Positions 47,801 to 59,019 of a stretch of DNA of 64,000 nucleotides are shown one piece after another. Every line of letters starts with the position of its first letter. The first letter of the stretch is position 1. The translations under genes were made by a program, and so were the position numbers. Below the pieces are notes generated by a model, which worked only from the letters and a program-made list of their open reading frames with translations, was not told the DNA's origin and searched no databases. Origin of the DNA: Macquaria australasica (Eukaryota > Chordata > Actinopteri > Centrarchiformes > Percichthyidae). The DNA lies in the NCBI GenBank assembly GCA_005408345.1, contig SEMN01000093.1, positions 843,820 through 907,819 on the forward strand. The letters run 5' to 3'.

Positions 47801-50301
47801 AGCTGCTGCGCCAATAAACCTGCCTTGCCTACTTGAAGTATGCTCTCATTGTGTTCATGAGAATTAATGCTGCTTCCATTTACATGAACTCTAACTGGAA
47901 TAAAGCATCTATAAACCACAGTTACAACATGTATGTTGTAATACTGCAAAGCATAACCATGTATAATCAATTTTCTCTCACTATGTTTGATTCTTGTATT
48001 ACCTTTCCCATGAAAGTAGTCTCTGTAGTACCTGGCCCCCAGGTCTACATGCTCTATGCTGTACAGTTTCAGTCTGTCCAGTCTCGTAACCTGCTGTTCA
48101 ATAGGCACCTCCAGCACCGAGACGCTGGCGTTACTCCTCCTCAGCCAACCCCTCGCTCCATCTCCTGCTCCCTCTCCTCCACGCTCTGCTGACGAGCTGA
48201 GGAAACTGATGTTGCGCTCCCCATGGCCCCCGGTCTCATTGAGGAAATGGGGGCAGCAGAGGAGCAGTGGACTCGAGCTGTGGGCTCCAGGAGGCCCGTC
48301 CAGGGGGTCCATGCCCAGGGAGGGCGTCATGGAGCCAGGGTCAAGGCTCAGGGTCAGATCCTCTATGCTGGAGTAAACTGGGTCGTTCACAGTGGGAGCT
48401 GAAGATCTGGACACGGACAGGGACACTGAAGCAGCTGATGCCCCTGTGGCGGTGTTCCTCCTCTGGGCGGCGTAGCCCCGCTGAGCTGCCGCCTCATGGA
48501 GGTCAAACAGGATGCTCTGAGCATCAAAGTGGACAAAGCTCTTGGGGCACACCCAGGGTTTGTAGGAGGTGTCTGCTGAACCCCGGCCTCCCCCGTCCTC
48601 ACTAGTCTCTCCTTTCCCTCCGTCCAGCTCGCCGCGACTAGAGCTCCTAAGTTTCCTGAACAAAGAGGAGGTGCCCAGTGACGACTCCGTCCCTCCACTT
48701 TTCTTCCTCACTCTCTCAGCTCCGTCCTTCCTTCCTGTCCCTCTGTCGTCCCCACCTGTGGGACCAGGTGAGGGAGCAGAGAGGAGGGCTGCGCTTGGTG
48801 GTGAGTCTGGAGCGCGCAGCAGCTCCCCGAGGCGTATAGGTGCTGAGCTGCGCTGGTCAGGCCTCTCCTGGTGGAACTGGCTGAGCATGTCGAAGAAGCT
48901 CTGCTCAGGAATGCCCTGGATGTCGATGGAGGAGGTGCTGCCATACTCTCTGAACAGGTTCCCCATCCCGCCACCTCCACGAACCTCCACCTTGGAGCAG
49001 AAAGGGGAGAGATTTATCAATTTATGATGACAAACATCAGTGGATACAAATCAGTGGATTATTTTAATATGAATATTGGGGGGGGGGGAATGTAAAGTTA
49101 GGGTGCTTTCACACCTAACAGGTTAATTTCAAACAAACTCTGGTGCATTTGCCCGTTAAGTTCGGTTAATTTAGGCTGCTGTGAAAGCTGTCAACCGAAC
49201 TGTGTAGCCGTTTGTTTGTGGGATTTTATGATAGTATATTTGTGAATTTAGCATGAATTCAAAAGCTAATCTACTGTTAACATTGCCGTGAACTGTCAAG
49301 GCAGCGATCTGTATAAGCAACGTATAAATTCATGCAAGATTATTTGGTAACAATGATAACACATACTGTATTTGCGCATGACCGCGTCAGTGTGGAGACT
49401 TTCCCTGATACATCAGAAAGTGAAAAGGAGTTAAAACAGAGGCGAGTTGTGAAACATAGCAATAACTACCCCCACTAATATTAGAGAATCCTAATACTAC
49501 CTGTTTAGCATTATACATAACATGAGATCGAGTGGCAGTCTCGACTGATAATGCTCAAAATCTTGTGAGCTGTTAATGACACCAGAGTGCAGTTAAGTGT
49601 AGCATGACCTGCTGTCAGTCACTGGAACTTTATTTCCCCACGTGGGTCAAAGCAGCACTGATGAAGCAGGATGACACCACCAAAACTGTCCAATGAATGA
49701 GCTACCCATCAGTCAATGTAAACAGTGTAAACACAAAACCCTACAGAACTAAAAGGCAACATCATTTCTTCCTTGAACCGGACCACCGGTGTGAGAGCGA
49801 CTGAAGACTCACCTCATTTTCGTCCTGCTCGCTCAGCGTCACCTCGCTGTTTGAGCGCTGTCTCAATGGAGGGAACACTCTTAGGCTAAAAGGTGAACCT
49901 CTTTCAACGCCAAAACCTCCTCCTCTGAACTCCACATCCTTGGACCGTCGCCGTGGCAACCTGGCAACTCCTCCCCGCACCAACCCGATGTCCGATGATA
50001 AAACTGATGAGGAAATTGAAGCGGAGAAGTCATCAACATGGCGATTACTGCCAATTTGCCCATTTTCAAGAAGCGACTCCCTTGATTGGGAGCGGCGTGG
50101 GGGCCATTCTGCAATCCGCGCCCGAACACCCATTTTGGGCACAGAGATGCGTGGTTGTAGGGCTGGGTCTGCAAGGCCAGGAGCAGGGTGGCCATTGGGG
50201 GTGTGGCGAAACGGAGTGTGCTGGGGCAACCCTCCTCCTCCTCCTTCATCCAGGAGGTCCGAGGAGGTGCAGGTGACCCCTCTGTCTCTGTAGCTGTTCA
50301 T
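26187..50301 (-). CDS. sipa1l3: Signal-induced proliferation-associated 1-like 3 (RapGAP/PDZ protein)
   Basis: Twenty-two coding exons on minus: 50301-49813, 48990-48003, 44749-44619, 42122-41934, 41496-41322, 40485-40382, 38614-38457, 38348-37766, 36571-36473, 36367-36192, 33838-33587, 33234-33052, 32563-32439, 32077-31962, 31873-31425, 29519-29289, 29145-28983, 28872-28698, 28482-28333, 27645-27519, 27093-27012, 26381-26187. Sum 5,340 bp, 1,779 residues (human about 1,781). Phases match at every junction. Role from the family: GTPase-activating protein for Rap1/2, scaffold at junctions and cytoskeleton, linked to cell polarity and the eye lens. Order: PKMGVRAR (55-62), RRRSKDVEF (117-125), FREYGSTSSID, KPWVC, YSIEHVDLGARYY before the RapGAP domain (about 600-815, RHIGND with catalytic Asn701), PDZ (about 946-1021, GQLGF loop), Ser/Pro-rich region with GKDSPNRHSK and KSTIEDDLKKLIIMDN, and a C-terminal coiled coil (about 1695-1755). 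The L3 paralogue is chosen from the N-terminus, length and 19q13-like setting; other SIPA1L paralogues are less likely. Confidence 0.95.
26460..26725 (+). repeat. Single-arm copy of the TTAGCTTAGCAT hairpin family
   Basis: In the last sipa1l3 intron. GAAATAGTTTCACATTTTGG, CCAAGAGTTAGATGAGAAG, GGTTAGCTTAGCTTAGCAT, AAGACTGGAAACAGGGGGAA and TAGCCTGGCTCTGTCCAACG in order, then a short inverted end GCTTTAGAGGTGCTGGTAGG. Confidence 0.6.
30150..30345 (-). repeat. Single-arm copy of the hairpin family, opposite direction
   Basis: In a sipa1l3 intron. The plus strand reads CTGTTTCCAGTCTTTATGCT, AAGCTAAGCTAACC, CTGCTGGCTGTAGCTTCATA and CATCTAACTCTTG, the reverse complement of the copy at 26.5 kb, ending in TCGAACTATTCCTTT. 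Confidence 0.6.
34409..34562. repeat. Compound GT/AT microsatellite
   Basis: Alternating blocks of (GT)n and (AT)n in a sipa1l3 intron, ending in ATACATAC units. Apparent open frames here are low-complexity only. Confidence 0.95.
35430..35487. repeat. (GA)n followed by (GTGA)n microsatellite
   Basis: About 20 GA units to 35470, then TGAG units to about 35487. A (CT)n tract at 35182-35202 lies 230 bp upstream and could pair with it. Confidence 0.9.
36192..36571 (-). other. sipa1l3: Exons for the sipa1l3 PDZ domain
   Basis: Exons 36571-36473 and 36367-36192 encode VDMTLRRNGLGQLGFHV, DGTVAE, VEEYGFAWQAGLRQGSRLVE and QMIDLLRTSVTVKVVIIPP, the full PDZ fold of the family with carboxylate loop GQLGF at residues 958-962. 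Confidence 0.9.
38457..41496 (-). other. sipa1l3: Exons for the sipa1l3 RapGAP core
   Basis: Exons 41496-41322, 40485-40382 and 38614-38457, with the domain running into 38348-37766. They encode GVLLCRAGQSTEEEMYNNEE, GYEVMFHVSTMLPY, LLRKRHIGNDIVTIIFQEPG and ENAAHKSEKFHTMATRTRQE. The RHIGND helix holds the Asn (residue 701 here) that serves as the catalytic thumb in Rap1GAP-type proteins, so activity is expected. Confidence 0.9.
38809..38852. repeat. (GT)n microsatellite
   Basis: (TG)n with one TC interruption, in a sipa1l3 intron. Confidence 0.9.
43850..44150. repeat. Teleost GATTAATCG-type repeat in a sipa1l3 intron
   Basis: GGGGCTGCAACTAACGGTTA, AGATTAATCTGCCAATTATT and CTGATTAACCGATTAGTCC at the left, AACGATTGATTGATTATC at the right. 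Confidence 0.55.
44940..45465. repeat. Two adjoining teleost GATTAATCG-type repeat copies
   Basis: First copy about 44940-45270 (AGAGCTGAAAGGATTAGTTA, GGGTTTTGGACTGTTGGTTG), second about 45270-45465 (TAGGTTTTGGACTGCTGGTT, CTAGATGCAGCTCTAA). Confidence 0.5.
46960..47580. repeat. Two adjoining teleost GATTAATCG-type repeat copies
   Basis: First copy about 46960-47245 (ATTATCGATTAATCGGTTGA to CAACTAATTGATTAATGG), second about 47265-47580 (TTTGATTAATCGATTTATCA to AGTAATCATCAGTTGCAGCC). Both sit in the intron just downstream of the second coding exon of sipa1l3. Confidence 0.55.
47735..47835 (+). mobile_element. 3' tail of an L2-like element, strongly truncated
   Basis: CATTTGAATTGCCTTGTTTT and CCAATAAACCTGCCTTGCCT match the last bases of the L2-like copy at 13.9 kb (TTTGAATTGCCT, AATAAAGCTGCCTTGCCTTG). 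No coding part is left. Confidence 0.5.
49100..49802. mobile_element. Non-autonomous TIR transposon remnant beside a sipa1l3 donor site
   Basis: The left end GGTGCTTTCACACCTAACAG and the reverse complement of the right end, GTCGCTCTCACACCGGTGGT, form an imperfect inverted repeat; GAACCGGACCACCGG at the right matches the end of a known-looking fish family with CGAACCGGAC-type termini. There is no open frame inside. The right end stops about 10 bp from the exon 1 donor (exon ends at 49813). Confidence 0.45.
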
Positions 50302-50363
50302 GGCACCCCAGGTGAGCTCAGGGCAGGGAGGCAGGGGGCTGGCATCCCATGTCAGGAGGGGTG
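50302..50363 (-). promoter_or_regulatory. 5' UTR of the first sipa1l3 coding exon, with two short upstream ORFs
   Basis: A CTCTCTTTCCCAG acceptor puts the exon start at 50363. Between it and the chosen ATG (50301) lie ATG at 50350 (10 codons, TGA ending at 50318) and ATG at 50345 (15 codons, TGA at 50300-50298 overlapping the main ATG). MNSYRD was chosen because it matches the start of SIPA1L3; the in-frame ATG at 50394 is upstream of the acceptor. Confidence 0.45.
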
Positions 50364-50793
50364 CTGGGAAAGAGAGAGAGGAGGGGCCCCACACACACTC
50401 GGCTGATGGTGCTACGGCCTCCAGCTCCTAAAAACATTGCTTTTAACTGGCAGGGTGGGAAAGACTTCACTGGTCCATTGAAGACCAGTTTGAGTCAGGA
50501 ACAGTCTCCGTCTTCTTCGTGGACTATTTTCAGTCAAATGCAGATCTGCGAAAAGAAAAGAAAAAAACAAGGGAAAACAAATCATTCCAATAAATCAGCT
50601 TCAGACAAACGGCACAAAAAAATCTAAAACCAAAACAAATTTGATTTGAAATACTCTGAACATTTTGTAAATCACAGAGCTTGTGTGACCCACATTTTCT
50701 CCAGAGGCGCAAAAGAAAAACTGAGCACTGAATTCAGAAAAGAGCGAGTCACTCAGCTGTAAAACAATGTAAGACTGATAACACACACAGAGG

Positions 50794-50794
<1 letters not shown>

Positions 50795-50870
<76 letters not shown>
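50795..50870. repeat. (GA)n microsatellite
   Basis: About 38 GA units upstream of the first sipa1l3 coding exon. Confidence 0.95.
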
Positions 50871-50874
<4 letters not shown>

Positions 50875-53800
50875 TCTCCCATTGAAGCTAATCTTCAGGA
50901 GGCTGACAAGGGATATTATTATCACACACTGTGCACTCGAGTGCATGCGCGTGCACACACAAACATGCATATACCCAGAGGACATAAAGGCTGTGGCCGC
51001 TCTGCTGCAGATTAAAACCACTGAAAAACTCCAGCTAATATTATCCAACTATAAAGTAATACAGATCCAAACAGAGGGAGTACACAGACAGTTTAAACAC
51101 TTCAGCGCTGTAGCATATTCACTATTCGAGGCCCACAGTGATGATATAGCTTATATGTGTGTTAGATTCATCACGCGGGAACTGATCTCCACATGGCTGA
51201 GACAGAGTGCCAGACACAGAGGCCACTCTATTCTACTCTTTCTACAGCGTGAAGCCAAACAACCAACAACTACAAACTTTGAGACGGGGAGATGAATGGG
51301 GACTTCATGAGAGACAGAAAAGGGCGATGGCACAAAGTGACCCAACAGCTGGAGGGGTGAGGTGGGGTGAGTCCACAAATAGAGTGATTGGACAGAGTCA
51401 GGAAAGAGCAAGGAGGAGAGCGGTACATTGCTCAGTGAACCACAGCGGCGTGCTTTAATATGACAGTCACATTGCATCAAGGTCTTAAAAATCCACCAGC
51501 CTTGTAAAGACTCGTTTACTCAGAAGTATCGTCTGTCTCTCCTGAGGTTTAATGTAATGATGTTTTTACAAGCATCTTACACGACCATAGCACAGGTATA
51601 GGAATACTGTCAGAGCGTTTTGGTTTTAACACTCTATAAAAATGTGTACTTAATGTTTTGGTGATCTAAAAAGCTAAACTTATGCTAGTGCTGCACTCAT
51701 TGTAAAGTTCCCGGCAGACTGAATCATCAAATTTCCAAGTCATGGTCATATTTTTGGTGAGTGTTGTGGTTGTTCAGAGTGACCGGCTGGGAATTCATAT
51801 TTGAGAACATTACGATGTGGTTATGACTCCACTGGATGACCATTATGAACACAGCAAGCAATGACAATATGCTGGCAGGGGTCCACGAGGACAACATGTG
51901 AAGAAAGAGCTGTTGTCGGATCTTGGCAGTCTACTGTATGTGTTTGGGTCCCATTACCAGGGTTTCTACAGGGTTCACCAAGTTAAATTTAAGACTTTTA
52001 AAGAACTTTTTAATACCACACAGAACGCAATTTAATATCTGTTTCACAATCACACTGGCCAAAGTATGAAAGTATGATGGAAAACCAGTCGGGAAGATAT
52101 GGTCTAGAATTATTAATTATTATATCACATTTGATTTTCTTTGCAAGCAACATAATAATTTCTAATGATATAATTAATTAAATTAATGCGACCTGGACCC
52201 AGATAAGAGGCAGAAAATGGACAGATGGATGAATCAACCAACCAATTAAAAATGATTAATTCATCCAAGTTCATTTAAGCTTTTGCTAAAAAACTGACAC
52301 ACTGGCGCTTTATAAGACAATAAGCTTCTACTGATGCTACTGTAGCTAACAGTAGTGTCAGTGTTTGGTAATTCTACTTTTAGTTTATAATTGTATAATG
52401 TCTCCCAACAGCCTGCAATCGGACAGAAAAACACTTTATAACCAACATTATTTCCTATTGCAGGCAAAAGAAAATATTTAAGACTTAATACCGTCTAAGG
52501 TCTTTTTTGGAGGAAACTAAATTCAGTGTTTTTTAAGACTTTAAGACCTGCAGATACCCCGATACACAACTCAACATGCAATATGGAAAACATGATAATA
52601 ACAGGAGGGTTTTAAATAATTTGAATGAGAGCTAAGTGTCTAAAATGTAAATGTGCTCAATCCATCCATCTCTGCTATAGTCAAACTGCTAGTGTTTCTA
52701 GTGTTACTCTTCCTTTCTCCTGAATTTCCATTTCCATTCTCGAGTTTCTGTCTAATCTCATTCTCTATTTAGGTCTCTGTTCCTGGATTAAAGCGCCTTT
52801 ATCTACATAAGTCTCTCCTCAAACCGCCAGTCATTCAAATAGCTACGCTACATTTGCTCAGAGGGCAAAAGCACATGATCTGCATATCTACCTTTTATAT
52901 ATTACTGCATCATGCTAGTCCATTGTACACTGAATCCATTTAGCTTGTATGTAGCTCATCTCCCCTTGTGTTTCTCTGCATCACATGATTCAACCCTAAA
53001 TTTCATCATACACTGCTTATTCAGACAGCCGTTGTTGACCTTTCAGATTTCAGAACTGTAAAACATTTTCCAACGGTTAATCAGACAGGAGCGTTTTTAC
53101 TCCTCAGACAAAAGCTTTTAAGGAATTAAATCATATGATTCAACCAAAAGCAGAAAAACACAGAAAAGCACAATGTTTAACTGTATAATCATTTGGACTC
53201 ACACCTAACCACATTAAAATTTTAGCACTTCCACCGATACTGCTGTTACACCTGGAACCACTGAGGTTTAAAAAGCAGGGGGTACACTTGTCTGAAAAGA
53301 GGAGCTAAACATTTGACTCTTTCCAGTACGAAAGTGTAAATTAGGAACAATTTGTCGGCAGAACAAATCTGTGCTCCTCTCCTCTCCAGCTGCCTCAGTT
53401 TTTGTGAATTCTACAAATGTCGACTCCTGGGGTGACTATCTCGTTATGACATCCAATTTGCATAACATTGAGCTTTTCATTGTGTCAAGGCAGCTCAGAG
53501 TGCTTTGTGTGTGTTGTATGATACACAACGCCTTTTATGAGTCCTCGCTGAATTCATTTTTGGCCCCAAGACTGCATTACTCATTCACTCATACACGCAG
53601 ACGGGCACCATCAACAGAACTCATTCACAGCAAACAAAATTCCCCTATAGTCATACAGCCGCGCAAATGTATCATGTCTTTGTTTTAGGAGAACCACGGG
53701 CACTTCCGGGGCCAAAGGCTCCTGCTCTGATCGTGCTTTCTGACAGAGTCTCTCCTCATCCGGAGGGCTGTCCTGTGATCCACTATCAGGCCCAATCCCA

Positions 53801-54114
53801 GGTTATCCGGCCCCAGCTGCAGGAGCTGCAGAATGGCTTCATTATGTGTCTGAGGTGCCTGATGAGAGAGGCAGTGGAGAGTGTGGTTTGATCTTTACCA
53901 GTGACCTCTGTCAAGAGTGTCTGTAGTCCACAGCCTATCAGCGAGAAACATATCTGACTACATTTAACAGACACCCACAGAGTGAGAGACGCAGACCGTT
54001 AACCTGGATTAGCTGGAGTTTTCCCTGTGAGACAGTTGCCCTGTGGGACGATGGCGTTTCTAGCTACATCAGTTCAACTAGACTAAGTGTCTACAACTGC
54101 ACTACTGGCTCTGT

Positions 54115-54320
54115 GTGGCTGTACTTGGGCACAGAGCTGCTTTGAGCTAAATGCTAATGTCAACATGCTAACATGCTGATGTTTAAACATTTTCACCATC
54201 TTAGTTTTGTGTGTCAGCATGCTAACATTTGCTAATTAGCACTAAACTCCAGCTGAGGCTGACGAACCAAAGAATCACCAAATTAAAATTAGCAGAATCT
54301 GCTTTTCCTACACTAAGATG
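54115..54320. repeat. Teleost CATGCTAACATGCTAA-type repeat
   Basis: CAACATGCTAACATGCTGAT, TTCACCATCTTAGTTTTG, GTCAGCATGCTAACATTTGC and TAATTAGCACTAAACTCC, then GCTGAGGCTGACG, in the order found in a common percomorph repeat. Non-coding. Confidence 0.55.
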
Positions 54321-56864
54321 ACTATGTTGTGCATAACTAATTAAATACATTACATTGCCCTCAGGCATCTGTTGTAAATACCAGAGTTACAAGTTAAAAC
54401 ACACATAAATTATGGTCAAAGAAAAGGGAGTAAATACAAGAACAGTAGGGGTTTACTATGATCAAAAATCTGCCAAGATGTGCTGAATGTGTCACGTATT
54501 TATCATCCAACTTACAAAATTAATTTGAGCTTGAGCCTTGGGATCGGTATGTGTGAGAAAATGTTCTCAACTCAAGGTCCAAGCTTCGTCTGAGCTTTCA
54601 ACGACATCTCACAGTTTTCATCAGCAACCAGAACTGACACATAACAGCCAAATGTTGTGTGGGAAAGTAAACATCTGCACCTCCTTAGCTGAAAAAAAAA
54701 GTATCAGTATCTGGTACAAACATCTAATCACTACTTTCAAAAAGTCACACAGTATGTGTACGAATTTATAGTAACAACTGTAAAATAAGGAACAATTATG
54801 TTCCAATTTGAAACATACCGCTGGTATGATTTGAAAATATTAGCAGAAAGTTTAGGGCCACAGCTACACTTACGCTGTACAAACGAGAGGAAGAGGCCCA
54901 TAAAACTGTATACCTGCAAACCACATATTCAGGTGTTAACTGTGAAACGTTTGATCCATTGGTGAGATGGAGGGCAGAGCAATGGGTTAGGTGTATTAAT
55001 CAACAGCACTATAAAATGTGATTATCAACTACAAAGAAAAGGTAAAAAAAAAAAAAAAAATCCAGAGAAGAAAAAATGAATCTCCATCAAATATAGTAAG
55101 AACTGAGCAGACACATGGAGCTTTGGCCCAGACTTCAGAAGATAAAAGGCATTAAATGTCTGCACTTTAATTGCTCACATATAGTAATTAGTCAGCTCTG
55201 GGATGTACCTCCCCTGTTTAGACTCTCCCCGTCTCTCCCATTCATGCTCCCTCCCTCTCTCCCTCCACACCCGCTCCGACTTGCTCTGCATGATGCAGGC
55301 TTGGCCCGAGCACCACAAACACACACCGAGGCTGGTAATTACACCGGTTAGATGGTAGTAATGACAGAGTTAGCAGAGGAGTACAGCTTCCAGAGGAATG
55401 AGTGTACTCTCTGTGGAGGAGGTGACCGCTGATACTGCTGCTTGCTGGTATGTCATCCCAGTACGGGCAGACCTGAGATCAGCGTGGAATGCAGCTGAGA
55501 GCTTGTCACAAATGTAAAAAGGATCAGAGATGAGGAGAGAAAGACCTGCCATATGTTTCTCTCTCGCGTGGTACCAAAACAGAAAGCAGTCTAATTATAT
55601 GTGAGATTGAAGCAGGGATGTACAGTATGGCAGCAAGCAAAAGTCAAATGAAAAGATGTACATGTAAAGACCAAAGGCTTCTGAAAATCTACAATAAAGG
55701 TTTTTAAAAATCCTTAAAGAAAAAAAACAAACTCCCCTGACATAAAACATCAGCAGCAGTTAATGTAAGTGTTTAAATTAAGCAAACAATGCCAGAGTGC
55801 AAGCTAGATTATGGGCTGGTTTGAAGAACAGATGGTGGGTACATATGACTGGCAGATGGCAGACAGGAGCAGAGTGGAGCACGACACTGTAATACATCAC
55901 AATACAGTGCTGGCAGGGACGGCACATCCAGCATTCATGCCATCATGGCTTCTGAAGGAGCAGAGGGACCAGGAGGTGCCATCAGGTCTGCATTGACCCT
56001 GAACTCAAGCTGAACGACCTCAACTCATGTAGACGTAAAACATTACTGAAGTTACAGCCAGCTGAAGTGAGGAATTAAAAAAAAAACCTACAGAGGTTAT
56101 TTAATGGAAGACATGAATAAGCATAAAAATAACCTGAGGCCATGTGAGACAGTTTGAAAGGTGTGTACTACTGGCAACACAGAAGCTTGTTTCCGTTTAA
56201 TCAGCCAAAGAAAATATAAAGCAGAGCTGCAGACTTGAGATTTGGACTCAAGTTATGTTTAAGGACTTGAGACCTGACTGAAGACTTGAAAGAAAAAACA
56301 TTCAACTCTTCAGCTTTGGCCTGATAAAATCCACAAACTATACAAATGAAATAAGACAGCGTCAGACAGGCCTTGTCGGGCCACACGCCTTGAATAGGAG
56401 GAATGATTGAAATGATCAATAACTCTTTCAATGTACATGTGTCACATGGTATTGGTAAAATCCAAACATATCCTTTAATGGTCTGCATTTATAGACTTGA
56501 TGTAGACTTGATCCAAAAAGACTAAAAAACACCTCTGCTAGAAAAGTAGCAGGTCTGTACAAGAGTCTAAAATTAAAAGACATCAGTGCCTTTAAAAGGA
56601 AGTGGTAGAGGTGAGGTGTCTGGGACCATTAGTGAATTTCAGCAGCACGGATGTTTCATTGTGAAGTTGGAAAGGCTCATGATGAGAGGTTACAGCATGA
56701 CTGCCGGTGTCCGTCTGGGTTTTCCTGATGTGATTGTAGAGGCAACCTGCTTTCCCTTCTACAATAACAAATTTGATAAACAAATTTGATGTTGTGCTGG
56801 CATACGTGCCAAATGGAGCTACAGGGCTCTGCTTCTGGCCACACATCTCACTTGAACCCAGCTA

Positions 56865-57060
56865 TAATTCAATTTTATATACCGCCAAATCATAACAAAA
56901 GTTATCTCAGGGCACTTTTCATATAGAGCAGTTCTAGACCATACTTTTTATAATAGTATTTACAGGAACCCAACAATTCCCACCATGAGCAAGCACTTGG
57001 CAACAGTGGCAAGGAAAAACCGGTTGGGTTGAGAGAACGAGAGTGAGAGCAGGAGGAAAG
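56865..57060. repeat. Teleost repeat with CAACAATTCCCACCATGAGCAAGCAC core
   Basis: TTATATACCGCCAAATCATA, ATCTCAGGGCACTTTTCATA, GAGCAGTTCTAGACCATAC, CAACAATTCCCACCATGAGC and GGCAAGGAAAAACC follow in order, typical of a high-copy fish interspersed repeat. No protein. Confidence 0.55.
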
Positions 57061-58948
57061 AAAACATACAGTAGCAATACAGTGTTTTCTTCCCTACAGC
57101 AGGAAAACGTCCTCCATAGCTAGAAAAATACAAATAATGAAGTGTCATCTGATGTAAAATACTAACAGTAGTAGCACACATGGCCCCATGACAAATATCA
57201 AACTTCTTTACGTGCACGTCCTCGAGTCCCCGACCTCGGTCCATCAACAATAAAACTCTACAGGAAACACTGAAAACAACATTGACATATCAGAACACTG
57301 GGCTGGAAGGAAATACACAGTCGAAGCCTCCGACTCTGGTCTATATTGGGCTTGTAAGTCTGTTTGGCTTATCTGGAGGCGACATCTCTCCCTCGCAGAC
57401 TGGAGCTTTACTGAGCTACAGCTCTCTCCCTGTCGCCCTGCTTTCCTTTCCACTCACTTTCCTCCCCAGTCTTTTCCTCAAGCCACTCCCGACCCCGCTG
57501 TCGTTGTCTCCACTGATTTCCGTCTACACTGTTTTGCTGAATCTCGCTGATGTCGCTAGTGTCACTGCCATCTGCCTGTCCCTCTGTCAGGCTGCTGTCC
57601 CATGACACCGAGACAGCTCGTGAGGAGGAGGAGGAGGATGAGGAGGAGGACGATGACCAGGGGTTGGGGTGAAAAGAGCCAAGACGCATTTAGCAAGATT
57701 AGATTCAAAACACACTCACATTCGGACATACACATAACAAGTCTAACATTTTGCATCCAGTTGGAGGATCACGAATCGCAGCCCACATCACTGTTCATCA
57801 TCATCCTCATTCACTGGTTTAGCTACAGGCGATGGAACAGATGAATGGTGAGAAAACAAGGAGGAGTTGTGGAGATGGAGGTGGTGAGGAGAACAGTTGT
57901 TTTAGGTTATACATATTGCAAATGTCCTCTTGTACAGCGTTCCGTCAGTATCAACAATGTCACTCATTATCCTAAAATAACTGCTTTGTGAAATAAAGTA
58001 GTTTTTCTTTGCTAAACCTATTGTAATTTTCTAAATATTTAAACCTTTGCTTCCTAGTGCCGTGTAAGAGAACCCCCGACATCCCTAGCATCAAAATAGG
58101 GCCATATGGACAAAATAAAATATCATGTATAAATACCATGGAAATTAAAGAGTAAAAAATTCAAACACAAGTATTTCATCTTTTGTGGCCTGCACCTTTG
58201 TTGGCACTAAACTTAAAGATAGATAACATTAGCACAGACAGACAGCTCAGAGGCAGGTTAAAGTGCTTCCTGAAGCCAAACAACAGCAGTTCAGTAAATC
58301 AGAAGAAGTTGCTGATAACAAGTTCATGACAACAACCAGGAAGAATCTGATTCGGAGTGAGTTAGTATGGCACACAGAACATTGTATTGTGTCCCCATTA
58401 GGCTGCATGTGTTGTTGGAGTGCAGCTCTCCTTCGTGGAAGAGAGTATATCACAGGTGACCTGCTTTTCAGTATCAGTACTAAGTGCTTTATCTACTAAA
58501 TAGCAGAGCAGACAGCTCACCCCTACACTGCAGAAAAATATCCAGGTCATCAAGTCAATTAGCCTTTTATCACGTTTCTTATAACCAAACATTCTGCAAG
58601 TGAGGTTAAATCAAAGCAGAATAAAGAAGACACACCTATAAGTATCAAGACAGAATACGTTTGTTACTAGATTAAATACTAGACTGAACACACAACATGT
58701 TTATACCACCTACACACACACACACAAACAAATCAGAACCAGACACAAAGAGACTAAATACTTGCAATGGCAGACTAATACAATAACTTGCATATTTCAG
58801 TGATTAGAAGAGAAATGCAACATTAAAAGTATCAAGACAAATCAAGAAAAGTGGATCACACAGCCCCAAAACAAATGTTTGGTTTTAAGTAAACTATATC
58901 TTACAAGTCCACATAACCAAACCTCAGATTAAAATGTACTCATTTTAC

Positions 58949-59019
58949 CTTGTTCTGCCTTCAGCTGGGCAGTATGCAGATGAAGCAGGTGTCAGGAAGG
59001 GAAGCCTCAGTAGTTTACT
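58949..59019 (-). other. Candidate 5' non-coding exon of sipa1l3
   Basis: On minus, TTTTCCTACAG acceptor, then 71 bp without an ATG, then AACAAG|GTAAAATG donor. Both splice signals are good and the direction fits sipa1l3, but there is no transcript evidence. Confidence 0.2.

Noticed and set aside
47749..48002. Open frame continuing 84 codons past sipa1l3 exon 2
   Set aside because: GGTAATAC donor at 48002, correct phase with the next exon (AG|CACTCAAACTACTTT), and the read-through runs into an L2 tail.
53667..53891. 75-codon plus-strand frame
   Set aside because: No domain, no splice context and no family resemblance; frames of this length are common by chance here.
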